From contig JAXLSW010000008.1 of the NCBI GenBank assembly GCA_046330415.1, positions 186,001 through 250,000 on the forward strand: a DNA stretch of 64,000 nucleotides. The letters are read 5' to 3'. This DNA comes from RHKX01 sp046330415. Its GTDB lineage: Bacteria; Actinomycetota; Thermoleophilia; Solirubrobacterales; 70-9. Below, in pieces: positions 45,801 through 53,501 of the stretch. A program made the position numbers and the translations under genes. Under the pieces are notes generated by a model that worked only from the letters and a program-made list of their open reading frames with translations, ran no database searches and was not told the DNA's origin. Each line of letters opens with the position of its first letter. Position 1 is the stretch's first letter.

Positions 45801-47508
45801 TGCGCGGCCTGAGCTCGGAGAAGCGCTCGGACGGGTAGCGGCCGTCGAGCATGTCGAGGACGTTCTCGAGCTGCTCGCGGGAGAGCTCCTTGTAGGGCTC
45901 GGTGGCGGTGACGACCTGCTCGATCTCGTCGACGGTCCACTCGGTCTCGGGCTCGGCCACGATCGAGACGATGTGCTGGGCGAGCACGTCGAGCGGGTTC
46001 TGCGGGATCACCGTCTCCTCGATCTCGCCCGAGCGCATGCGCTTGGCGACGACCGCGCACTCGAGCAGATCGGAGCGGAACTTGGGGAAGATCCGGCCCT
46101 TGGAGACGGCGCCGAGCTCGTGGCCGGCGCGGCCGACCCGCTGCATGCCGCGGGCGACGGACTTCGGCGACTCGACCTGGATCACGAGATCGACGGCGCC
46201 CATGTCGAGGCCGAGCTCGAGGCTCGAGGTCGCGACGAGGCAGGGCAGGTCGCCCCGCTTCAGCATCTCCTCGACGACCTCGCGCTCCTCGCGGGCGAGC
46301 GAGCCGTGATGGGCGCGCGCGATCTCCGGATAGCGGTCCAGCGGCGCGGGCGGGCGGGCCTCGGGAGGGCCGGGGGGGCCGGGGACGTCGTCGCCCTCCG
46401 CCTTCGCCTCCTCGACGGCCCCGGCGCCCTCCGCCGCCAGCTCCTCCTCCCAGAGCTCCTCCGCGTTCATCTCGTTCAGGCGCTTGGCGAGGCGCTCGGC
46501 GCCGCGGCGGTTGTTGACGAAGACGATCGTCGAGGTGTGCTCGCGGACGAGCTTCAGCAGCTCGGGGTAGATCGCCGGCCAGATCGAGTTGTGCGGCTGC
46601 GTGTCACCCGGCATCTGGATGCCGCCGGGGGTTCCAGGTCCAGGGGGACCAGGGAGCTGCGGCTCGCCGTCGGCGCCGACGGGGGGCGGCTGCATCCCGA
46701 CCCCGGCCATATCGGTCATGTCCTCGACCGGGACGACGATCTCCAGGTCCATCTCCTTGCGGACGCCGGCGTCGACGATCTCGCACTCGCGGCCGGGGCC
46801 GACGAGGAAGCCGGCGATCCGCTCCAGCGGGCGCTGGGTCGCCGACAGGCCGATGCGCTGCAGCGGCTCCTCCCGTCCCTCGCCGTCGTTGGCCTCGGTG
46901 GCGACGTGGCGCTCGAGCCGCTCGATCGTCAGCGCCATGTGAGCACCGCGCTTGGTCGGGGCGACGGCGTGGATCTCGTCGACGATCAGGGCCTCGACGT
47001 CGGTGAGGATCTCCCGCGCTCGCGACGTCAGCATCAGATACAGGGACTCGGGCGTGGTGATGAGGATGTCTGGCGGGTTGCGGAGCATCGCCTGGCGGTC
47101 CTTCTGCGGCGTGTCCCCGGTGCGGAGGCCGACCGTCACATCGGCGCCGACCCCCGCGAGCGGCGCGCGCAGGTTGCGCTCGACGTCGTAGGAGAGGGCT
47201 TTCAGCGGAGAGACGTAGACGAGCTGGACGCCCGTGCCCGCGTCGCCGGCGTCGGCACCGGCGTCGGGCGCGGCCTGCTTGCGCTGCGCGATCCGGTCGA
47301 TTCCCCAGAGGAAGGCGGCGAGCGTCTTGCCCGAGCCTGTCGGAGCGCAGATCAGGGTGTTGGCGCCGGTCGCGATGACGGGCCAGCCCGCGGTCTGCGC
47401 GGGCGTCGGTCCCGCGAAGGAGCGCGTGAACCAGTCGCGCGTGCGCTCGCTGAAGGCCGCGAGCGGGTCCGCGGAGGTACTCGTTTGCTTCGTCTTCGTC
47501 GAGGCCAT
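42817..47508 (-). CDS. lhr: Lhr-family superfamily II DNA helicase
   Basis: 1,563 residues, the length of large actinobacterial Lhr proteins (about 1,500). Motif I APTGSGKTLAAF, motif II VDEIHAV, motif III GLSATQRP, and motifs V-VI LVATSSLELGLDMG and QRVGRAGH are intact. The Lhr core (WH and beta-barrel) and the C-terminal domain follow. Two Gly/Pro-rich inserts interrupt the helicase domains (near residues 265-300 and 350-390). Lhr translocates 3' to 5' on single-stranded DNA and unwinds RNA:DNA hybrids in repair. The start at ATG 47508 precedes the first conserved block closely. Divergent from the cupin gene. Confidence 0.95.
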   Translation of the reverse strand: MASTKTKQTSTSADPLAAFSERTRDWFTRSFAGPTPAQTAGWPVIATGANTLICAPTGSGKTLAAFLWGIDRIAQRKQAAPDAGADAGDAGTGVQLVYVSPLKALSYDVERNLRAPLAGVGADVTVGLRTGDTPQKDRQAMLRNPPDILITTPESLYLMLTSRAREILTDVEALIVDEIHAVAPTKRGAHMALTIERLERHVATEANDGEGREEPLQRIGLSATQRPLERIAGFLVGPGRECEIVDAGVRKEMDLEIVVPVEDMTDMAGVGMQPPPVGADGEPQLPGPPGPGTPGGIQMPGDTQPHNSIWPAIYPELLKLVREHTSTIVFVNNRRGAERLAKRLNEMNAEELWEEELAAEGAGAVEEAKAEGDDVPGPPGPPEARPPAPLDRYPEIARAHHGSLAREEREVVEEMLKRGDLPCLVATSSLELGLDMGAVDLVIQVESPKSVARGMQRVGRAGHELGAVSKGRIFPKFRSDLLECAVVAKRMRSGEIEETVIPQNPLDVLAQHIVSIVAEPETEWTVDEIEQVVTATEPYKELSREQLENVLDMLDGRYPSERFSELRPRIVWDRTAGTVRGRKGARQLAVTNAGTIPDRGLYGVHLPDGRRVGELDEEMVYEARAGQVFLLGASSWRIEEITRDRVIVTPAPGVPGAVPFWRGEGVGRPVELGRAIGEFSREAVNKEPEQLADEYDLDELAARNLVDYLREQQAATRVVPSDQTIVVERFRDEIGDWRLCVLSPFGGRVHAAWGLALAARIRDEFDLEADAIWSDDGIVVHLPDADEAPSPDLVLLDADELEDLVVGELSGSALFGARFREAAGRSLLIPRAYPGKRTPLWQQRLKSQSLLEVAKDFPRFPVTLETYREVLRDVLDLPALGEILRDLKSRRITLVEVETQTASPFASSLLFDYVATYMYEGDTPNAERRAAALALDRDLLRELLGQEELRELIDPAALEDVEDSLQHRVEQARAIDRDQLQQILRRLGDLTTEECEERTAEGYSAKSMLTKLESERRVVQVRIAGEERWIAAEDSALFRDALGVNVPSGLPDAFLEPVDEPMETLLRRYARTHVPFPTAQPQRRFGVDPTAALKVLESRGELIRGELLPGGSEREWCDPDVLRRLRRASLAVLRKEVEAADSTELARFLASWQNVDAYRPAGAGPDRLREALVPLQGVALTPETWERDVLPRRLGAYSPVWLDQLATGGEIVWIGAGATGRTGKVAFYFREDVRIAGPPPANVKLERPEGELHDGLRERLGQGPAFWVDLVADLLTEGRSREELHAALWDLAWAGEVTNDAVAPLRSPRLKASETNAARRGRRFSARRNAAGQAVAGRWSLTESLFRDAPPAGPKLRAQAELMLERYGIVTRETVLAEGIPGGFSSLYGELSNLEVLGTARRGYFVEGLGGAQFALAGAVERLRSLPTVDEELTILAATDPAQPYGATLKWPRRPGEQESENGASSRGGRRPSRVAGAFVLLRNGEPIIYIERGGKGLLRLTEIPAQVLANALTAIVAAVGERKLPRLGIERLDGESIVGHELEVSLVEAGFERQPRRLVAAP

Positions 47509-47563
47509 CAACCGATCAACGGTAGCGACCGGCGGGTACCGGCCTCGCCCGTCCACCCGCACC

Positions 47564-47613
47564 GCCGAACGTACGTAACGGGTCCCCATGGCACCCAGTT
47601 CCGTACGTTCGGC
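47564..47613. repeat. CGTACG-family inverted repeat, copy 1
   Basis: Perfect 12-bp arms GCCGAACGTACG / CGTACGTTCGGC with a 26-nt loop containing a possible inner GGGT..ACCC stem. Copy 2 at 57557 has the same arms and loop length. Confidence 0.8.
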
Positions 47614-47671
47614 GTAGCGGCCCGGAGCGGCGCCCAAGTTCGTACGCTCGGCGGGAGCGGCCCGGTCCGAG

Positions 47672-47724
47672 CCCCCACAACTCCCGTCGCCCCGTTCGCA
47701 CGGAGGGGCTCGGTGAGTTGGGTG
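47672..47724. repeat. REP-like hairpin (CCCACAACTC family), diverged copy
   Basis: Arms include CAACTC / GAGTTG and CGCCCC / GGGGCT blocks in the same order as the elements at 20322 and 47733, with several mismatches. Confidence 0.6.
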
Positions 47725-47732
47725 GCCTCAGG

Positions 47733-47787
47733 CGCCCACAAGTCCCCGGGGGGTGCGCCGGACGATGGGCTCGGGGAGTTGTGGGCG
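47733..47787. repeat. REP-like hairpin (CGCCCACAAGTCCCCG)
   Basis: Left arm CGCCCACAAGTCCCCG and right arm CGGGGAGTTGTGGGCG pair over 16 bp with a single G-G mismatch, identical in place to that of the copy at 20322-20435. Confidence 0.75.
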
Positions 47788-47820
47788 TCGCCGGCATCGA
47801 GGAGACTTGGAGGACCCGTC

Positions 47821-48363
47821 ATGGCGCATCAGGGACAGGAGATCTCGAACCCGCGGACCGGCCAGTGGACGAAGTTCCTCGCGATCGAGCCGGAGCTGAT
47901 GCGGATGGAGACGGTGATCCCGCCGACCCCCGATGAGGAGAGCGAGCCACTCCACACCCATCCCCATCAGGAGTCGGGGATGGCGGTGATCAGCGGGGCG
48001 CTGGACTTCGAGGTCGCGGGGGAGCGGAAGTACGTCGCGGCGGGGGAATCGCTCACGATCCCGGCCGGCGTTCCGCATCGGTTCTGGAACGACGGGGCGG
48101 AGCCGGCGCGCGCCACCGGTCACTTCGCGCCCGCCCTCGACATCGCCGGGTTCTTCGAGTACTTCTTCGTTCTCGCCGAGCACGGGCAGCTCGACGAGAA
48201 GGGAATGCCCAAGCCGCTTCCGCTCGTGGCGCTCATCGACCGCTTCGGCGACGAGATCAGGCCCGTCTCGCCGCCGTGGCCGCTGCTCCGCGTCGTCGGC
48301 GCAGCGCTCGGCCCACTCGCGCGCGCCCGTGGCCGCTCGCAGGGCTGGCTACTCGCCGACTGA
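47821..48363 (+). CDS. Cupin-domain protein
   Basis: 180 residues. The cupin motif 1 appears as PLHTHPHQESGMAVISGALDF (three His plus Glu for metal) and motif 2 as TIPAGVPHRFWN, giving an intact metal site. A C-terminal amphipathic helix pair follows (GFFEYFFVLAEHGQ). ACTTGGAGGACCCGTC provides a strong ribosome-binding site before the ATG. Substrate unknown. Divergent from lhr, convergent with the repeat protein at 48371 (7 bp between stops). Confidence 0.88.
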   Translation: MAHQGQEISNPRTGQWTKFLAIEPELMRMETVIPPTPDEESEPLHTHPHQESGMAVISGALDFEVAGERKYVAAGESLTIPAGVPHRFWNDGAEPARATGHFAPALDIAGFFEYFFVLAEHGQLDEKGMPKPLPLVALIDRFGDEIRPVSPPWPLLRVVGAALGPLARARGRSQGWLLAD

Positions 48364-48370
48364 GGGGCGC

Positions 48371-49393
48371 TCAGCGCGGCAGCGTCGGCTCGATCAGCAC
48401 GCCCAGCAGCGCGGCGTCTCCCGCCAGGTTGTCGAGGGCGTTGTCGGCGTCGCGCGTGACCGTGATGCGCACCAGCGCGCCGCTGGAGAGCGCCAGGCCG
48501 TTGTAGACGAACGAGTCGACCCGTCCGGCGGCCGTGATCGATCTCACGTCGGCGTCGTTGGAGATGATCGCCGGGGCCGAGAGCAACTGCACGGAGTTGG
48601 GGGTGACCGCCACCGTGTTCGTCGCCCAGCGGACGGCACCGACCGCCGGGCCCGACCACACCAGGGAGAGATCGGTGAGGCCGACGATGCCAGCGGGGAG
48701 CTGGGTGGTGAACGTCGCCGACTCGTCCGTCGCCTGGTCGAAGAGCACCGCCGGCCAGTTGCTCTGAGTCCCCGATGACGCACGCCCGGCCGAGTTGAGC
48801 TGCGCGTCGTCCAGCTCGGCGGCGCTGAGGAAGATCGGATGCTGCGCGTCGGCGATCTCCTCGTCGCCGATCGCGTCGGTGGCGACCTCCGATGAGCCGA
48901 CGGCGTTGAGAAGGATCTCGGATGAGCCGACTCCGCCAGTGGCGATCTCGCTGGTACCGACGGCGTCGTCGGCGATCTCCGGGGATCCGATCGCGTCAGG
49001 ATCGATCTGCGCGGCATCGAGCGCTCCGCTCAGATCACCGCCCGCGGTCAGGGCGGACTCCCTCACGGCCGGGTTGGGGTAGCTGCCGCTGAGGTCGCCC
49101 CCAGCGGACCCGCTCGGCGGCAGCGAGGTCGGTGAAGCGGGGAGGTCGAGGGACGACTCGTCGATGTCGGCGCCCCCCAGCGCGTCGGGGCCGACGGCGG
49201 CGCTCCCGACAGCGTCCGCGCCGATGTCGAGCGACTTCACCTGCCCGTTCTTGATGTCGCCGGAGTCGACCTTGTTCTTGCCGGGAAGGGCGCTCGCGGT
49301 GCCGCCGGCGAGCACGGCGAACAGGGCCACGTAGCCGACGACGTTGGAGCGGATGTGAGCGCGAATCCCATCGCGATCGTTGGTCTCTCCCAT
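48371..49393 (-). CDS. Surface repeat protein (SPEIADDAVG repeats)
   Basis: 340 residues. A short basic start is followed by one membrane or signal segment (VVGYVALFAVLAGGTASA, about 18-36). Residues 40-185 are short repeats of the type VGSSEIATDAIG and one GGDLSGSYPNPAV unit, likely a beta solenoid. Residues 190-340 form a globular C-terminal domain without cysteines. It is a distant relative of the protein at 17899, with the same module order. Function unknown. Confidence 0.75.
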   Translation of the reverse strand: MGETNDRDGIRAHIRSNVVGYVALFAVLAGGTASALPGKNKVDSGDIKNGQVKSLDIGADAVGSAAVGPDALGGADIDESSLDLPASPTSLPPSGSAGGDLSGSYPNPAVRESALTAGGDLSGALDAAQIDPDAIGSPEIADDAVGTSEIATGGVGSSEILLNAVGSSEVATDAIGDEEIADAQHPIFLSAAELDDAQLNSAGRASSGTQSNWPAVLFDQATDESATFTTQLPAGIVGLTDLSLVWSGPAVGAVRWATNTVAVTPNSVQLLSAPAIISNDADVRSITAAGRVDSFVYNGLALSSGALVRITVTRDADNALDNLAGDAALLGVLIEPTLPR

Positions 49394-49495
49394 GGTCCGA
49401 ACGTACGCCGCCGGGAGATCCCTCGCGAATGTCCGCGCCGAGAACCGAAACGTCCGCGACGCGCGCCCGTAATGACGATCTAGGCTTCTCGCGAG

Positions 49496-52351
49496 TTGGC
49501 GTCGGGAGCTTCGAGATCAGGGGGAGAGCTGCTCGAGCGGAGGAACGAGGTCGCCGCGATCACCGGCGCCCTCGACGAGGCGGCGGCGGGCCGCGGCGGT
49601 GTTCTCCTCCTCGAGGGGACCGCGGGGATCGGCAAGACCCGCCTGCTCTGGGAGCTGCGGCGGCTCGCCGGGGAAAGCGGCTTCGAGGTCCTCGGGGCAC
49701 GCTGCGACGAGCTCGAGGAGTCGATCGCCTTCGGCATCGCCGCGCAGCTCCTGACGGCCCCGTTGCAACGGGCCGACCGCGCCCGGCGGGCCGAGCTCCT
49801 GGAGGGCGCGGCCGCCCCCGCTGCGACGCTGCTGCTCGGCGGCGGTGGAGACTCCGAGCCCGCTCCCGTCGGCGACCCGAGCCAGGCGCTCCTGCGCGGC
49901 CTCACCTGGCTCGTCACGAACCTCGCGCGAAGCGGGCCGGTGGCGTTGCTGATCGACGACGCTCATTGGGCGGACCCGGAATCCCTGCGGTGGCTGAACC
50001 ATCTCGAGAAGGGGATCGGAGATCTGCCGGTGCTGGTCGCGGCGACCGTGCGGCGAGGCGAGGCCCCTGCGGCGGAGGAAATACTGCGGACGCTCGTGGC
50101 CGCCGACGAATCGGCCGCGATCTCGCCCGAGCCGCTGTCGCCCGAGGGCAGCGCCGCGCTGCTCGAACGCCGGCTCTCCGCGACACCGAGCCCCGCCCTC
50201 GTCGCGAGCGCCCAGGAGGCGACCGGGGGCAACCCGCTGCTCCTCGACGCGCTCGCGCTCGAGCTCGTCGCCCAGGGCGCCGGGGCCGGGGCGCAGGCGG
50301 CCGAGATGGCGAGCGGCCTGGTGCCCGACTCGATCGTCCGCACCGTCCTCCTGCGGCTGCGGCGCCTGCCCGAGTCGGCGCGCGGGATCGCCGAGGCGTT
50401 GACGATCCTCGGCGAAGCGCCGCTGACCCGCGCGGCCGAGATGGCGGGCCTGACGCGAGCCGAGGGTGATGCGGGGGTCGAGGCGCTCGAGGCGGCTGAG
50501 ATGGTCGAGGGCGAGAAGGTCCTGCGCTTCTCACACCCGATCCTGCGCAGCACGATCTACGAGCAGATCTCACCGCGGCGGCGGCACGCGCGCCACGTGC
50601 AGGCCGCGCGGCTGCTCCACTCCGCCGGAGAGCAGCCGGAGCGGATCGCCCCGCACCTGATCGCCGCCGGCGACGTCGCCATCCCCGGCGGCGCCGAGAT
50701 CCTGATCGAGGCGGGCCGGCGCGTGTACGCGCTCGGCGCTCCGGAGGCGACGGTCCGCTACCTGCTGCGGGCCCTCGAGCTCGACCCCGACCCCGGCACC
50801 CGCGCCGAGATCCTGCTGCAGCTCGGCGCGGCCGCGATCCGCTCCCTCGACGGCAGCGCCGTCGGCCACCTCCAGGCCGCGGTGGAGGACGCGACGACCG
50901 ACGCGCAGCGACGCTCGGCCCTGATGGAGCTGGCCCGCGCTCACCTCACCGTGCTCGATCTCGATGCAGCCGCCGACACCTTCGAGCGGGCGCTCGCGAT
51001 CAGCGAGGGCGACCGCGAGCTCGAGCTCAGCGCGATCGCCGAGCTGGCGTCCGCCGAGCTCAACCTGCATCGCTTCGAGCGGGCCACCGTGAGGATCGAC
51101 GCCGCGGTTGCGGGCGTCGGCGGCGAGACCGCGGCCGAGCGCAAGCTCCTGGCCGTCGCCGCGTTCGCTTCCGCGCAGAGCAACGCTCCCGCCGAGCGGA
51201 CCCTCGACCTCGCCACCCGCGCGCTCGGCGACGGCGATCTGGTCGCTGAGCAGAGCTGCGCGAGCGTGATCGTCATGGAGGCGCTCTTCGCCCTCGTCCT
51301 CGCCGACGGCGAGGAGCTGCTCGAACGGGAGCTCGAGGTGGCGATCGCCGACGCGCGCGAGCGCGGCTGGCCGATCGGCGTCGCCCTCGCCTCGACCATC
51401 AGCGCCTGGCTGCACATACGCCGCGGCGAGCTCGCCCTCGCCGCCGAGGAGGTGCGCACCGCGTCCGACATCCGCGCCGTCCACGGGGCCACCCCGCTCG
51501 ATCCCTTCGTGATCGCCTTCGAAGCCTGGCTGCGCGCCGACGCCGGACGACCCGAGGACGGACTGGCGCTGATCGCCGAACGGCTCCCCGAGGAGACCCC
51601 CGACGCCGCCGTCTTCCAGCTCCCGCTGCTGGCACGCGGGGTCATGCGGCTGCTCACCGGGAGCAGGGATGAGGGCATCGCCGACGTGATGCTGGTCGGC
51701 GAGCGCGAGCTCCGCTTCGGCGGGCTCACCCCATCGGCGATGGCGTGGCGGACGATCGCGGCGCGCGGGCTGGCGGCCCGCGGGGAGCACGCGCGAGCGC
51801 GGGAGCTCGCCGCGGAGGAGCTGGAGCTGGCGGAGGCGCTCGGCACCGAGCGGGCGATCGGGATCGCCCGCCGCGGCGTCGCGCTGGTCGGGGACGAGGA
51901 GCGCAGGATCGCCGGCCTCGAGGAGGCCGTCGAGCACCTGCGGCGCTCGAGCGCGCGCCTCGACCTGGCCCGAACGCTTGTTGAGCTCGGCGTCGCGATG
52001 CGCCACGCCAAACGACCGCGGGAGGCGCGCGAGCCGCTGCGCGAGGCGGTCGAGCTGGCGCGGGCCTGTGGTTCAGCCGCGGTCGAACGGCGCGCCCTCG
52101 ACGAGCTCGGCGCCGCCGGGGAGGGCGGCCACGACGACGCTGCAGCGGCGCTCGGGGGACTGACACCGAGCGAGCTCAGGGTGGCCCGGATGGCCGTCGC
52201 CGGCATGTCCAACCGCGACATCGCGGCGGAGCTCGACGTCGGTGAGCGCACGGTCGAGGTTCACCTCACGCGCACCTATCGCAAGCTCGGGGTGAGGAAC
52301 CGGCGAGCGCTGATCGACGAGCGCGGCGGGGAGCTGTCGGCCGCCGACTAG
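49496..52351 (+). CDS. Large LuxR-family ATPase regulator (LAL / AAA_16 type)
   Basis: 951 residues from TTG 49496 (no better start is visible before the conserved block LLERRNEVAAI). Walker A GTAGIGKT is at 41-48 and Walker B LLIDDAHWADP near 155. A long helical TPR-like region follows (about 330-880), and a LuxR HTH ends the protein: LTPSELRVARMAVAGMSNRD with GERTVEVHLTRTY. These MalT-like regulators respond to an inducer through the ATPase and TPR parts. The operon of secreted proteins 110 bp downstream, on the same strand, is a possible target; that is inference from position. Confidence 0.9.
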   Translation: MASGASRSGGELLERRNEVAAITGALDEAAAGRGGVLLLEGTAGIGKTRLLWELRRLAGESGFEVLGARCDELEESIAFGIAAQLLTAPLQRADRARRAELLEGAAAPAATLLLGGGGDSEPAPVGDPSQALLRGLTWLVTNLARSGPVALLIDDAHWADPESLRWLNHLEKGIGDLPVLVAATVRRGEAPAAEEILRTLVAADESAAISPEPLSPEGSAALLERRLSATPSPALVASAQEATGGNPLLLDALALELVAQGAGAGAQAAEMASGLVPDSIVRTVLLRLRRLPESARGIAEALTILGEAPLTRAAEMAGLTRAEGDAGVEALEAAEMVEGEKVLRFSHPILRSTIYEQISPRRRHARHVQAARLLHSAGEQPERIAPHLIAAGDVAIPGGAEILIEAGRRVYALGAPEATVRYLLRALELDPDPGTRAEILLQLGAAAIRSLDGSAVGHLQAAVEDATTDAQRRSALMELARAHLTVLDLDAAADTFERALAISEGDRELELSAIAELASAELNLHRFERATVRIDAAVAGVGGETAAERKLLAVAAFASAQSNAPAERTLDLATRALGDGDLVAEQSCASVIVMEALFALVLADGEELLERELEVAIADARERGWPIGVALASTISAWLHIRRGELALAAEEVRTASDIRAVHGATPLDPFVIAFEAWLRADAGRPEDGLALIAERLPEETPDAAVFQLPLLARGVMRLLTGSRDEGIADVMLVGERELRFGGLTPSAMAWRTIAARGLAARGEHARARELAAEELELAEALGTERAIGIARRGVALVGDEERRIAGLEEAVEHLRRSSARLDLARTLVELGVAMRHAKRPREAREPLREAVELARACGSAAVERRALDELGAAGEGGHDDAAAALGGLTPSELRVARMAVAGMSNRDIAAELDVGERTVEVHLTRTYRKLGVRNRRALIDERGGELSAAD

Positions 52352-52360
52352 GCCCGAGCT

Positions 52361-52376
52361 GAGGGGTCAGACCCTC
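52361..52376 (+). terminator. Hairpin with AGGGGTCAGACCCT core
   Basis: GAGGG-GTCAGA-CCCTC just after the regulator stop. The 14-bp core AGGGGTCAGACCCT is repeated, with the same loop, at 61657-61670. It is followed by four TTTCGG repeats before the next gene. Confidence 0.5.
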
Positions 52377-52459
52377 CGTTTCGGTCGCCTGTTTCGGGCG
52401 TTTCGGTTTTCGGCGCCTGCCCTCGGCCCACCCGCACCGGCGGGGCTAGGTTCGCCCCG

Positions 52460-52654
52460 ATGCAGGTGAAGCGCGAGGAGAACCGGGACGGCGAGGAGGT
52501 GGTCGAGGCGCTGCTGCGGCTCGACGGCGGCGACGTCATCTCGGGCGAGATCGTGGGCGACGGCGGCTCCCGCCACTTCCACGGCTGGCTCGAGCTGATG
52601 GACGCGCTCGACGCGCTCCGGCTCCCCGCGCTGCGAGATCGACAGGAGGTATGA
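52460..52654 (+). CDS. Small 64-residue cytosolic protein, unknown
   Basis: A short acidic protein: MQVKREENRDGEEVVEAL, then LDGGDVISGEIVGDGGSRHF and WLELMDALDALRL. No signal peptide, membrane segment or known domain; the pattern is beta-beta then helix. Its stop (TGA 52652-52654) lies one base before the GTG of the first secreted gene, and the AGGAGG for that gene lies inside its last codons, so the two are coupled. Real status is supported by this arrangement and by normal high-GC third positions, but no homology is known to me. Confidence 0.6.
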   Translation: MQVKREENRDGEEVVEALLRLDGGDVISGEIVGDGGSRHFHGWLELMDALDALRLPALRDRQEV

Positions 52655-52655
52655 G

Positions 52656-53501
52656 GTGGAGACGGGACGGATTCTGCGCCGGGTGATCGGGGTGGCCACG
52701 GCGACGCTGGTGTTCGCGGCGCCCGCGGGTGCCTCAGCGGAGGTGCTCTTCAACAACATCGACGAGACGTCACCGCGGTCGATCAACTCCCAGAACTTCA
52801 ACCCCGCCAACGACGCCTTCGACGCGATGGCGGCGGACGACTTCGTCGTCCCGGCGGGCGAGACCTGGACGATCACCGGGGCGCTGGTCCGCGGGACCCA
52901 GGACGGGACGACGCCCACGACGAGCGCCGAGGTGAGGTTCTTCGCCGACGCCGGCGGAGCCCCGGGCGCGGAGATCCCCACCGGCGCGGCGACGGCCACC
53001 GACTACCCGCGGATGAACCTGACCTTCGCCGGCCCGACGCTGAGCGCCGGTACGTACTGGTTCGGCGTCTCGGCGAACCTCGACCCGGGGACGAGCGCTC
53101 CGTTCAGCCAGTGGTACTGGTCGGAGAACTCCGAGCAGTTCGGCTCAAACTCCGTCTACCGGAACCCCGGCAACGGCTTCACCACGGGCTGCACCTCGTT
53201 CACGACGAAGAGCTCGTGCGTGTTCACCGGACCGGGCGGGGGCGCGCACACGGCTCCGGATCAGTCGTTCAACCTGAGCGGCACGCGGACGCTCCCCCCG
53301 TCCCAGCCACCCGCGGGCGAGGACCCGGCCTGCACCGCGGCGAAGGCCGCGCTCGAGACGGCCAAGGCGAAGCTGAAGACCGCCAAGGAGAAGGCCAAGA
53401 AGGCGAGGGGCAAGGCCAAGGACAAGGCCGCGGCGAAGGTCAAGAAGGCCAAGGAGAGGGTCAAGAAGGCGCAGGCCGCGGTTACGGAGGCGTGCTCGTG
53501 A
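52656..53501 (+). CDS. Secreted protein 1 with Cys-flanked Lys/Ala tail
   Basis: 281 residues from GTG, with AGGAGG six bases upstream. Signal peptide (RRVIGVATATLVFAAPAGAS). Residues 30-215 form a jelly-roll-like domain with the signature ADDFVVPAGETWTI and FFADAGGAPG, a family of secreted proteins without known activity. After a Pro-rich linker, the last 56 residues are a Lys/Ala helix bounded by cysteines (C-x53-C-S, CTAAKAALETAKAKLKTA at its start). The tail is shared with the next two genes. Its TGA overlaps the GTG of the next gene. Confidence 0.82.
   Translation: METGRILRRVIGVATATLVFAAPAGASAEVLFNNIDETSPRSINSQNFNPANDAFDAMAADDFVVPAGETWTITGALVRGTQDGTTPTTSAEVRFFADAGGAPGAEIPTGAATATDYPRMNLTFAGPTLSAGTYWFGVSANLDPGTSAPFSQWYWSENSEQFGSNSVYRNPGNGFTTGCTSFTTKSSCVFTGPGGGAHTAPDQSFNLSGTRTLPPSQPPAGEDPACTAAKAALETAKAKLKTAKEKAKKARGKAKDKAAAKVKKAKERVKKAQAAVTEACS

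Larger units (their letters stand above)
47509..47820. other. 312-bp gene-free region with three inverted repeats
   Basis: Lies between the divergent lhr and cupin genes. It contains one CGTACG-type 50-bp inverted repeat and two REP-like hairpins (annotated separately), plus a half copy CGTACGCTCGGC at about 47641. No gene is seen. Promoters for both genes must lie here but are not recognisable. Confidence 0.75.

Noticed and set aside
44290..48363. A 1,357-residue open frame on the plus strand across lhr
   Set aside because: Antisense to lhr, Arg/Glu/Gly-rich composition typical of high-GC shadow frames; only its last 180 residues (from 47821) are a real gene, the cupin.
50570..52251. Long minus-strand frames across the LuxR-family ATPase
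   Set aside because: Low-complexity Arg/Ser or Gly/Asp/Glu composition, antisense to a gene with clear Walker and HTH motifs.
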